64,000 bases of DNA from Hemerocallis citrina (taxonomy: Eukaryota > Streptophyta > Magnoliopsida > Asparagales > Asphodelaceae). Made by a program: the position numbers and the translations under genes. Under the pieces are notes generated by a model. It did not search any database, was not told the origin of the DNA, and worked only from the letters and a program-made list of their open reading frames with translations. Shown here piece after piece: positions 43,501 to 55,800 of the stretch (position 1 is the first letter of the stretch; each line of letters opens with the position of its first letter). Location: contig CM030367.1 in NCBI GenBank assembly GCA_017893485.1, positions 146,185,767-146,249,766 of the forward strand. Direction: 5' to 3'.

Positions 43501-45748
43501 TTTTTGCAGTCAGAACTAGAATATCTTTCTTTCATGTATACAAATGCTTACGATTTTACTGAGCTCAAAAAAAGAGTTGATGGTCTCTACAAAGAGCATG
43601 AAAGAGAACTTCAGGAGGTATTTTTCCTTTTTTAATTTTCATTGACAGTTAGTGTTTCTATAGCAATTTTTCATTTTCAGATTTAACATATATTTTCCAT
43701 TGTCTGTTTTCTTATTCAGGCGAATAAAATCTTGAGGCAAGGAATTGAGAAGGATCAATTTTTAGAGTTGGTGACGGTGAAAACCGAAGTGCGTTCGGTG
43801 TGCAAGGAACTTTACAGGTCAAACACGTGAATAGTGTTTTAAATATCACCCGTTACAATCGTTATACCGGTCGTTATTCCGGTTTTGACAGGCTAACGTT
43901 ACTTATACTAGTGTTCTAAACATTATTGTTCCGGTATATCAACTCAGGCATTATAAAAGAAAAAAACACCACAATTGGACCCTAAGCCATCATTAAGAAG
44001 ATGTGAAAAAACCAGCTAAAAAGCCTTGAATTCTCTCATCTTTATTGCTTCCCCTTTGAAACATTCACCACACCATCATCCCTCTTTTTATTTATTGGGT
44101 ACACAGATAGGAGATGTGGACCTAAGGTCTTTATTTATTGAACATGTAAAGAAGAGATTCACTCTTAATCGCAAATTATAATGGATAGTAGTGAGGCTTT
44201 GTATTGTAGATTAGAGAGAGATGAGAGAAACTAAAACTGATTATGATGGGGATAGGGCAAAGAAAGCGTCATATTCATTCAAATCTCTTAAGACTCTTTC
44301 TATACAAAATTGTAAATTTAATTTATTGTTCACTATATTCCTCCGTTTTTAGGCTTAGGCTAATTGCTTTAAAGACAACATTAAATTAGTTTCTTCATAG
44401 TTAGTAAAATAATAAACTAAAATATTATTTGAAAGTAGCAGAAGCATATTGCTTCTATGAAGGGAACAGAGGGATCTTTCTTCTTGCCTTCAAGTTTTCT
44501 TTTGAAAAATATGTCTTTTCTTCAAATGTTTAGTATGTAGGTATCTTGTTTATATAAATTAGTTTTCATGTAGATGATTATATAGATTGATTATAACTAT
44601 TTTTACTTGTACTAGGTTGCTTGTATTTGTCATATATAATGTGTATAGGTCATGGAAATCACATTTAGGATATCTGTTTTCATTTGATATCACCGATATC
44701 CGGTATCCGATATAAAAGTTTGCCTTCCAATACAATATTGATATCCGATATTTAAAACATTGACGTGAATGTTAGCATTTCCCTTCTTTATGTTGTACTA
44801 GTATTTTTTTTTTGGGTTTACTTTTTCCATTGAGGCCACCCACAATCTTGACAATTTCATGTAAGCCAACCACAAATCTCTATTTCCATAATACCACCAA
44901 CAATATCAGTCATACTCCAAAAAAAAGCATTTATGTTAGTTTTTTTAAAAATTTAAATCAAGTTGACATACTTAATAATCTTAATTGTGTTGAACACCAC
45001 CAAGAAGATCACATTGACATAATTCATAATCTTGTGTTTAACTCAATTATTTGGTGTGGGGCCCACTTTTTTAGTTGTATTCATAGGGGTGGCAACGGTT
45101 CAGAATCTACAGGATCCATATGCAAATCCATTTAAGATTTTGTAGGATCCATATGCGGTTCCAAACCCATAAAAAAACACGAATCCATTTGGGATCCAAA
45201 CCCGCTAAAGTTTTGGATGCAGATTCGGGCTTCGGATTTATCCAATTTCATTATTTCTTTCAATATGATAGGGAAATTTACGTGGAAAAAATTACAATTT
45301 GTATAAAGTAATTAAATTTTCTCATTGCATATTCAATATAATGAAAGTTATACAATGATTATATGACTTGATAATAATCTTATCCCAATAGTTATGCACA
45401 AATTTTCACCTTTTACTAAAAGTAAATAAGAGTTTTGTTGCTATGTGTATAATAATATTTGTATTATCTATTTTAAACTGTTAATTTATACTTGGTTTGG
45501 AAAGATAAAAAAAGGAGAATATCTAAGTACTAAACTCTATTTACATTTAGGAATATATAACTAAATTAACATATATCTATATAATAAAATACAAAGAAAG
45601 CTATCAAGTGGCTCTCCTTCAATCCCCCCAAAATCAAAGGCCCAGATCTAATCTCACAAACCACATGTTCTCCACAAAAGTTTCCCCCTAAAGCTTAAAT
45701 TCAAATCCCCCCCCCCAAAAAAAAACAACCCATTTATTTATTTAATTA

Positions 45749-45794
<46 letters not shown>

Positions 45795-45963
45795 GGGAAA
45801 AAGGGGTATGAGCAACTTGCTCGTTTAGTAAATAAGCAATTGATGATGTAGCATACATGTAATTGGACAATATTTAAAATGGTTAGTTGTCCAATGTATC
45901 ACATGCATGCCACATAATCAATTGCTCATTTACTAAATGAGCAAGTTGCTCATATCCCTTTTA

Positions 45964-46014
<51 letters not shown>

Positions 46015-46816
46015 CTCTCTCTAGAGTCCCCTTCGGTTGCACACTACTTTTGGTGAGCACTCCGTGAGCACTCATGAAATAAAGATCCTATGAAAAATCC
46101 GAACCGCTCATATTGTTCTATATGCCTAAGATAGCCTAACAATAAAAAGTCAAGTAATTTGAAGTTCATTTGCCCATCCATCATGATGTTAGAATTTTCA
46201 GCCATACAATTTTGTGATGATGTAAATCATGGACAAATGAATTTCAAATTAATTGATTTTTTATTGTTAGGCTATCTTAGGTATATAGAACAATATGAGC
46301 GGTTCGAATTTTTCATAGGGTCTCTATTTCGTGAGTGCTCACCAAAGTAGTGTGCAACCGAAGATTTCTCTCTCTATATATATATGAAAATCTTCCATTG
46401 TGCACCACCCCTCCGTGTGCACTCGGCCTTCCCGCCTTCGTATCGACAATCCGAACCGTTCACATTGATCTACACATCTAAATTAGTCTAAATATGTAAA
46501 ATCAAATCATTTGAAATTCATTTGCCCATCCATTGAAGTGTTACAAAATTGTATGGCTGAAAATCATTGTTTTTTATAGTCACATGATGGATGGGCAAAT
46601 GAATTTCAAATGATTTGATTTTACATATTTAGACTAATTTAGATGTGTAGATCAATGTGAACAGTTCGGATCGTCGATACGAAGGCGGGAAGGCCGAGTG
46701 CACACGCCGTGTGCACCATAGGTGGTGCACAACGGAAGACTTCCCGTTTACAAGAGTTGTCATATGCTGTATCGGTCTGAAGACGTGCCGTAGGCACGTG
46801 GCCATGGGCAAATCTA

Positions 46817-46859
<43 letters not shown>

Positions 46860-49800
46860 GATTATCCATCGGGTTGTCGGGTTTGGATCCTTACAGATCC
46901 ATATCTAGATCCAATAAGAAAATGGATCTATTTTTAAAATTCATACTCTACCCATTAAGCTAATGGATCAATTTTGGAGGATCCATACCTTAAAATTCGG
47001 GATGGATTTGGCTCGGGTTTCGGGTTATTGGATATTTGTGCCACTCCTAGGTATTCATGGAAATAGGTGGGTGGCTTATTTGGTATTAGACAAAATTGCG
47101 GGTGGCCTCCCTGAAAAAAAAATCCCTTTTTTGGACATATTATGAGGTATAGTTCCATATTGAGCAGCCACAGGGAATTTGATGGGAATATCCATGTTTC
47201 TTGTAACTTTGAATGTCAACAGTTCGACAAATATTATAAATAGTCTCAAGTTGTCATAGGGTTTTGCCCTCCTAAATCCATAATTCAACTGCTTTCATGC
47301 TATAAATGCTCCAAATATATTGTTCTGGAGAGTATGTTTTCATTTGGTGATTGACCATTATGCTTTTTGATATTGTTGCAGTATATACAAGTCTATGCTG
47401 AAATCTAAAAGTTCCATTAAGGAGGTCAACCAAATTGCACAAGTATGTTTCCATATAAAGGCTGTTGTCTTAGTTGTTTCATATGGCTGAATTTCCCAGA
47501 TTGCACATCATTAATTCGCTTGTCCATCATCAGCTTCGTATCATAATAAAACCAAAAGCATGCATTGGTGTCGGGCCTTTGTGCAACGCACAACAGGTGA
47601 TGTGGCGGCAAAGTTATATAATTGTTTGTTCTGTATAAATTTTGTTTAGATTGGTCCTTAATGTCGTAACTAATGCAGATATGTTACCATGTTCTTGGCC
47701 TTGTTCATGGAATCTGGACCCCCATACCTCGAGCTGTAAGTCGCTTAAATGTTTCTTTCATTGGATTTTTCATGTATCTTATGAGTTCTGTAAATTCAAA
47801 TTTTGTTCCACACTTACAGATGAAGGATTACATAGCAACTCCGAAACCTAATGGCTATCAGAGCCTTCACACAACAGTGATACCATTTCTATATGAAAGC
47901 ATGTTTCAGTTGGAAGTTCAGGTAACTTTTCCTTTGTTTTCTTCTTTCCTGTTGACTTTCTCTGGTTTACTAATAAACCTCTGTTGGGGAACTACATAGA
48001 AGGGTGCCACTAATTATTGACGTTTGACAGATAAGAACTCAAGATATGGATTTGATAGCTGAGAGAGGTATTGCTGCTCACTACAGTGGAAAAGGAACTG
48101 TTTCTGATATGGTTGGACATGAAATATCTAGTGGGAAAAACTCTAAATCGAAGACAATCTGCATGAACAATACGGATATTGCTCTCAGGGTACTCTAGAA
48201 TATAGTCAAATATTTTGCAGTCAATTATTATGTTTACTATTGGAGTTTTTTTTTCATATACGTAATATTTTTTACTGTTTACTCAAATCCTTTGTTAATT
48301 TCATTCTTGTTGTTTGTATAGATTGGCTGGCTCAATGCCATCAGGGAATGGCAGGAGGAGTTTGTAGGTAACATGAGCTCTCGAGAATTCGTAGATACTG
48401 TTATGAGAGATCTGTTGGGCAGCCGAGTGTTTGTTTTTACACCCAAAGGAGAGGTACGAAAATGTAATATGCAGTATCTGTAATACTATCAGCAGAATCT
48501 TCTTTAGCTGGCTAATGTCTTCCTATATGCAGATAAGAAATTTGCCCAAGGGAGCTACTGTAATTGACTATGCATATCTGATACACACTGAAATTGGCAA
48601 CAAAATGGTGGCAGCAAAGGTATATTTCTTTACCGATTGTAAATTATATTAATAGAAATTATATTAATAAAAGCATAAAACTGCAGTGCCACTGTACATA
48701 AACTAGTTATTTGTTTTTTACTTATAAGTATAAAAAGCAAAAATCTGTTGCAGATAAGGCATAGGCATATTAATTTGGTTTCTAGCTAGTTACAGATCAG
48801 CTAAAAGACTACATCTGCTCCTCTGCAGGTTAATGGTAATCTTGTTTCACCCATGCATGTTCTTGCAAATGCTGAAGTTGTGGAGATAATCACATACAAT
48901 GTAAGTTTTGAACTGCTTCACATGTTTTCCTTTTCGGTTCTTCTCTTGTTTCAGAAGAAACTTCTCAGATTAGTCAGTGTGTCTTGTATTATGTGTAATG
49001 CAGTCTATGTGAAGGGGTATTTTCACAAAAAAAAATCCATATGATCCTTTCTCAACTCAATATTGGAACATAGCTATTGTGGCTAGCTGATGTTTGTTTC
49101 AAAATTTCATGCCGTAATCAGCTATCTATTACAAGGTGAACAAAGATGCATGTTCAAACTGATCAGAAGACGTTATATTTTGGTAATATCCCACAATAAC
49201 AATATCGGCCGAAATGTTGCCGAAATTGGCGAAATATCAGCCGAACTAGACATACAAATCTTATTGTGAATATATAAAAAAATTTGTTTTACTTTTTGCA
49301 TATTTGTCTTTCAATATAGAACCTTAAGATAATGTGAGGATTTTGTCTCGCTATTGTTTGTATATATGCAAAGTCAAGTAAGTTTATTAACTAATACATA
49401 TTTTCTAATCAATGCAAATTCAATTTAGTTATATACTTATATTACACTCTTCTATACTATTGTTAAATTTTGTGAATAACTGAATATTTACCGTAATTGA
49501 TTCATGTCAATAGTTATATTATACAATATTTTATATGATAAATGACATGTAGGACATAATATTTTATTTAGTAACAAAAAAATATATTTATTTAGTATAG
49601 TAAATGAATATCCGATATGATCACATTTTCCCGATGTCTCTGACTGAGACGAAACACCCCTTATCGAGACGAGTCCGAAATCCGAGATTTAAAACCATGC
49701 ATATAATACTAGATCTCGCAATCTAGTAACATAAAGAAATTTGGTACTGAAGGAGTGGGATTTGGCCTGATCTATATGTTTCAATGGCTGAAAGGAGATG

Positions 49801-52800
49801 ACTATGTGAAATGAAGAACCAGCAGGGTGTTGTTGTTTGCATCATGCATTAGATGAGTAGGTTAAGTATAAGCATACATGTTTGTTGAGTGCAATCGACA
49901 CGGCAAAAATATGAGTGAAAAATATTATCAAAAAATTTGAAATTTGGATATAGTGTAGAAATAATTGAAGACAAAGTGAAAAGTAGATGTTATGCAGAAG
50001 TCACAAGTTTTAGTTTTAAATTTTCACTCTCATATAGTTGCCGGTAAAACATTGCAGTTTGGATTATGTAACACAGTACAAGATATCCCTGGCAGTCATA
50101 CATGCAAAGCCTTGGAAATTCGTCTAGACTAGATACTAGCACGTGCAATGGATGTACTTCATAATACTGTAGTGTTTTTGAAGTGTTTGATTACAAATGG
50201 AGAGGTAATGATGTAAAATGTAATCTTAAATAGGGAATTTCCAAGAATCTTAAATGATTAATTTTACCAATATATAATGCGGATCAAAGTTAGAATTTTA
50301 AACAATTAATCGGTTTGATAGATTTTCAAGAATGAATTAAGTTTAACAAATCCAATTAATAATTCAGTTCTAACAATCAATGATTAAATTTCTAAGCGTT
50401 CTTAGCAAGTAAAAGATTCATTATTGATTCGTACTTTAATTAGGCAAGTAGAACACTCAATTTCGATATTTGTGGTCGACAGTTAAATTAAATAATATAA
50501 TAGAGATGATAAAGCAGTATAACACAAATATTGAAAAAGTGAAAATAGTACTAGTGTTAGATCTCAACTTGGTAGCAATGGGCGAGGAGCAGCACCAGGC
50601 GGTCGCGAGGCGGCTGGCGCTGGTTGCGTCGCTGAGGCGCGACAGGAGGGGCGTCGGGAACTGACGAAGGAGCGGCAGGTGGGGGCATCGAGATCTGACT
50701 GAAGAGGAAAGGGATGAAGCAGGGTGAGCGGGATGCAGGGGTGCTAGCGTCGGGGAAAGGGGAGGACGAAGGCGAGGGTGCGAGGCGGTTGGTTTGGTGG
50801 CAGTGGTGGTCGGCAAAGGTGAAGAGGAATGGATTGGTCGGGGGTTGAAGGTGGGGCGTCAGGGTTTCTGTAGAAGAAGAAGGGGGAGAAGGTGGTGGTT
50901 ATGGAGATGGTGACGGATGTCGACGGTGGGGATGGTGCTGGCGATGTTGGAGGTCGAGCGGGGTCGTGGGTTTTGGGGGTTGCGGGATCCAGAGAAGAGG
51001 AAGGAGGGTAGGGATTAATTAGGGTGGGTTAATTTGAGATTAGGGTTAGGGTTTAGGAATTTGTATTGGATTTGGGGTAGTTTTAGAGTTTATCACAAAC
51101 CCTAAAATTTTATTAGGATTTATCACAAACCCTAATAATTGGATCTCGATTGTATCACACAAAGGAGAGATGAAGAGCAAAAATTCAACACAATAATTTT
51201 TAAAAAATCAAGAATAGCACAACTCCTCATTAATCTCAAAGGCCTATAAATAGGCTCAAAACAAATCTTGATACAAATCTCAAAATATTCTAAAAATTTC
51301 AAAAATAGTATAATGCATAAAAGAGAGATTACATATGGCTATAAATTCCAAAAACAAATATGGTACTGAAATAAAATACTAAACTAAATAAAATGGACGT
51401 CCTCATCAGGTAATCACTGGGAAGGACCAAATGAGTCATGTGTTATGGGAAATGGGAAGTTGAAGATCTAAGCTTAGAGAAAAGATAGCAGCCAATAAAT
51501 ATGAATAGTTTAGCATTTGTAATGCATGTGTTTGTCTACTTAAGCGCATTTTTTACATTATACTAGTAGAGATATTGATTCTCTAATGATAAACGGAAGA
51601 AACCGAGCATTTGATGGCTTTTGCTGTTTATTCTTGGGATTAAAATGGATCGGTTTGATGATTGATACTACAATAACAACAAAGTCTTTTTCCCAACTAG
51701 TTGGAGTCAGTTACATGAATCTTGGTTTTCCATTCTGCTCGGTTTAGCACTATATTCTGTAAGGTCACAAGCTATCATATATTTTCTTACCGTTTTCACC
51801 CAAGTAAATTTATGTCTTCTCTTGCCCCTAACTCTACCCTTAGTGCTTATCAAATCACTCTTTCTAACGGGGGCGCTACTAGATCTACGTGTGACATGTT
51901 TAAACCACATGAGACGATTCTCTCGTAACTTATCTTGGATAGGAGCTACCTTTAGCATGTTTCGTATATGCTCATTTCTAATTTTATGGTTTTACCACAC
52001 ATCCATCTTAGCATCCTCATCTTTGCTACACTCATTTTTTTGACATGTTTCTTTGTTGCCCAACACTGCTCCGATGGTCTGACAGCGGTCCTATAAATTT
52101 TTTTCTTCAACTTCAAAAGTATACGTTTGTCTCACAAAACACCACAGTCACTTCTCCACTTAAGCCATCCTGCTTGGATCCTATGTATAACATCTTCACA
52201 AATTCTCTCATCTCTTTGTATAATTGAGCCTAAATATCGAAAACAGTTTCTCTTGACCATCAAACTTCACTACTTCCTCACCTGTGTCCCGAATATCCCT
52301 AAAATTACACTCCATATACTTGGTTTCAGTTCTGCTTATTCTAAAGCCTTTAGCTTCCAAAGTTTCTCTTCACAATTTTAATTTAGTATTGGCTCCTGTT
52401 CTAGTCTTGTCCACTAAGACGACGTTATCGACAAAAAGCATACACCAAGGCATCTCATCTTGTATTCCTTGTATCAATTTATCCATAACCAAAGTAAAGA
52501 GGTAGGGGCTTAAAACCGAACCTTAGTGTAAAACCTACTGTAATAGGAAAACCACTGGTCTCTCCTCTGGTTGTTCTAATTGTGTTCTTTGCTCCTTCAT
52601 ACATATCTTTAATCATCTCAATATACCGAATAGTTACTCTTTTATTATTTAACACCCACCATACTATGTTTCTAGGAACTTTATTATAGGTTTTTTCTAG
52701 ATCTATAAACACCATATGTAGATCTTTTTTATTCTTCCTATATTTTTTTACAAGTCTTCTCAGTACATAAATTGCTTTCATTGTTGACATTCTAGACATA

Positions 52801-55800
52801 AATCCAAACTGATTCTCAGACACTGCAGTTTCTAGTCTCGGTCTATGTTCAGATCACTCTCCCAAATTTTCATCGTATGACTCATTAATTTAATCCCTCC
52901 ATAGTTGGAGCAACTTTGTATATCTCCTTTATTTTTATATATAAGTACTATGATACTCTTTCTCCATTCATCAGACATCTTCTTAGTCCTTAAAATCTCA
53001 TTAAATAATCTTGTCAGTCAACCCACTCCTACACCCCTAAGACACTTTCAAACTTCAATGAGTATACCATCCGCACCTAAAGGTTTTCTTATTTTCATCA
53101 TTCCTAAAGCATTTCGAACCTCTGAGGTCCTAATTCTATGAAAAAACATGCTCTCGACTCTTCCTCGAGTCATCTATATTTAAGTTGTCCACAACATTTT
53201 CATTTAATAACTTCTCAAAGTAATTTCGTCATCTGTTCTTAATTTTCTTAAATTTTACTAGGACTCTTGAATCCTCACTTTTAATACACCTAATTGTATC
53301 TAGATCTTTTGTTTTCTTATCATTTTGTTTAGTAAGCTTATTCTCATTCTTTTGTTCCTAATTTTGTGTATAAATCATCATAAGTTTTTTTTCTTTTGTA
53401 TCTTTTACCGCTTTCTTAATTTCTTGTCTAACGGTCTTATATTTCTCAAAATCCTCCTTATTTCTACTCTTTTGCCATATTTTGAAGGTTGATATTTTTT
53501 TTCTCACAATATTTTGTACTTATTCTTGCCACTACCATGTTTCTTTAGTTAGCAACCCTTTACCTTTTGATTCTCCAAATACCTCATTTAAAATTTTTCT
53601 TATGTATGTGGCCATTTTAGTCCACATCATATTTGTCTACGGACTTTATCTAAAAAAAACCTCTAGTTTCTCTCCTTTCAAGTTCCACCTCCTAATTCTT
53701 GAGTTCTTAGTCTCCTTCGCACATATATATTTCTCAATCTTAATATCCAACACCATTAATCTATGTTGTGAGGTTAAACACTCTCCCGATATAACTTACA
53801 ATCTTTACATATCAAACGATCCACCTTTCTAGTGATGAGAAAATCAATCTGACTCTTATTTGCCCCACTTTTAAAGGTTATCAAATGTTCATTTTTCTTC
53901 CTAAAATAAGTATTTACTAGTATAATAAGATCATACGAAGCCACAATTTAATAGTCTCTCCACCATTGTTCTTATTTTCAAATCCATGTCCTCCATGCAC
54001 TCTTTCATTTCTCATGTTATCTTCTCCTACATATTCATTGAAATTTTCTCCTATAAATCACCTAAGGGTACTCCTTGAATTATCTCATTCATATCTTCCC
54101 AAAATTTATTTTTAGCTTGTGCACCTAATCCTACTTGTGGTGCATAAGCACTAATGATATTAATTATGTTTTCTCCTAATACATACTTAATTTGTATTAT
54201 TCTATCTTCTTTCCTATTAACACCTACTATCTATCTTTTGAATTTCTTATTTACTAAAATTTCTACTCTATTTCTATTTCTAATTTTATCTGTATAATAT
54301 AATTTAAAATCATCCATCTCTTTAGCTTTCTTCCTTACCCACTTTGTTTCTTGTAAACAAGCTATATTAATATTCCTTCTAATTATTGTATCTACTAGTT
54401 CTATGTATTTTCTTGTCAATGTTCCTATATTCCAAGTTGCTAACCTAAGCCTATTTTCCTGGACACTTCTTTACCCGCACACGTCCAAACTGGTGCATGA
54501 ACGCTTGCCCATTTTTCACCGCACCTGGGCGCCGGTGCGAAGCCCCTTGCATATTTTTCGAAGTACCCGGAGGTAGGCACGATGCATCGCTTACAAGAAA
54601 TGCCCTAGTATTTGCGCGTATATTATTAGGATTCATGTTCAATGGATTTGACGAAGTTTAGTGCTGGCTGCCAACTATCTAACGCAACCCTCCTTATCCG
54701 GTTTGTGGCCGGATTCCTAGCTTGGGACAGACACAACACATCGCTTACAGGGAATGGTCGGATTCCTGCTTTGATGATTGATACTATATCTCAAAATCTT
54801 AAGTATCATGTTGAAGAAAACAAAAAGAACAAACTTAAAGGTTCTCTGTAAATTTGGTCAGCTAACAAATTGTCAACTATATTGAATTTTAGCGACATCA
54901 ACCTTGGTTTTATAGTTAGTTGATATGACTCGGTAATTATTGCTCTTTAAGGGGGCGTTTGGTTCGCAGATTGGAGAATTCCTTGGAATGGGCAGATTCC
55001 TGGGAATGTAAGGGTAAGAATTACGATTCTCAGGAATGTTACAATACTGCGTTTGGTACAAGATAATGCATTTCAAAAAATATTTTATACTGTATTTGAT
55101 ATAGACTAATTCATTCTTATCAATCCTTCGCTATAGTAGACATTATCGAAAATATCCTTTTGGCTTTATTTTTAAAAATACCATATAATTGTTATCTACT
55201 TTAGTAATCGATGCATATGCATGACACTTGCAAAATCAATATTGATATATATCTTATAAAATCTGAGTACACTAACAAATAGATAAATAAAAAAGTTACA
55301 TCATGATTCTAATATATTTCAACCACGTAGATAAAAAACATAACAAAAAGAAAAAATGAAACACACGAGTACAAACACATGATCTTAGGCATACATGGAT
55401 TATTATTATCAATGAAATATATTATGGAAAAAAGGGGTATGAGCAACTTGCTCATTTAGTAAATGAGCAATTGATGATGTGGCATACATGTGATTGGAAA
55501 AACTTAAAATGGTTAGTTGTCCAATGTATCACATGCATGCCACATAATCAATTGCTCATTTACTAAGTGAGCAAGTTGCTCATTTACTAAATGAGCAAGT
55601 TGCTCATATCCCTTTTACCCATATATTATTTATGACTTAGTAGACCGATGGTTTTTCCTTCAACTTTTTTATGAATAATGGTGTGTATTGTTGTTAAAAT
55701 TGATACTTTATTACTGAAACATATATCATACTTATTTAATTATGTTCAGTCTCTAATTGGACGTTTCTCTTCATATATAAATATGTACAAATTCCACCCA

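Larger units (their letters stand above)
45085..47050. mobile_element. hAT non-autonomous element carrying nested MITEs
   Basis: The ends AGGGGTGGCAAC and (right, reversed) CTAGGAGTGGCAC are typical hAT termini. They are flanked by a perfect 8-bp duplication GTATTCAT (45,077-45,084 and 47,051-47,058). Subterminal GGATCCATATG-like repeats occur near both ends. The interior is filled with three palindromic MITEs and CT/TA microsatellites and holds no transposase. Confidence 0.8.
44814..47126. mobile_element. Possible outer TIR element enclosing the hAT element
   Basis: The left sequence GGGTTTACTTTTTCC followed by GAGGCCACCCACAATCTTG is mirrored at the right by GCGGGTGGCCTCC ... AAAAAATCCC. 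These are imperfect inverted ends of about 50 bp or more. T runs flank both sides, so the target duplication cannot be read. If real, it is a non-autonomous element (possibly Mutator-like) into which the hAT element at 45,085 inserted. Confidence 0.5.

Noticed and set aside
46639..46908. Short frames across the TA microsatellite and palindromic MITE
   Set aside because: They translate (TA)n as Tyr-Ile repeats and mirror each other on both strands.
49190..49720. Second full hAT-like element near 49.2-49.7 kb
   Set aside because: Only a right end resembling GATTTAAAACCATG was seen; no matching left end or 8-bp duplication, so it is left as a note under intron 19.
50457..50816. 119-codon minus-strand frame in RSH1 intron 19
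   Set aside because: Pro/Ser/Ala-rich low complexity caused by the G-rich block; no domain and no splice partners found.
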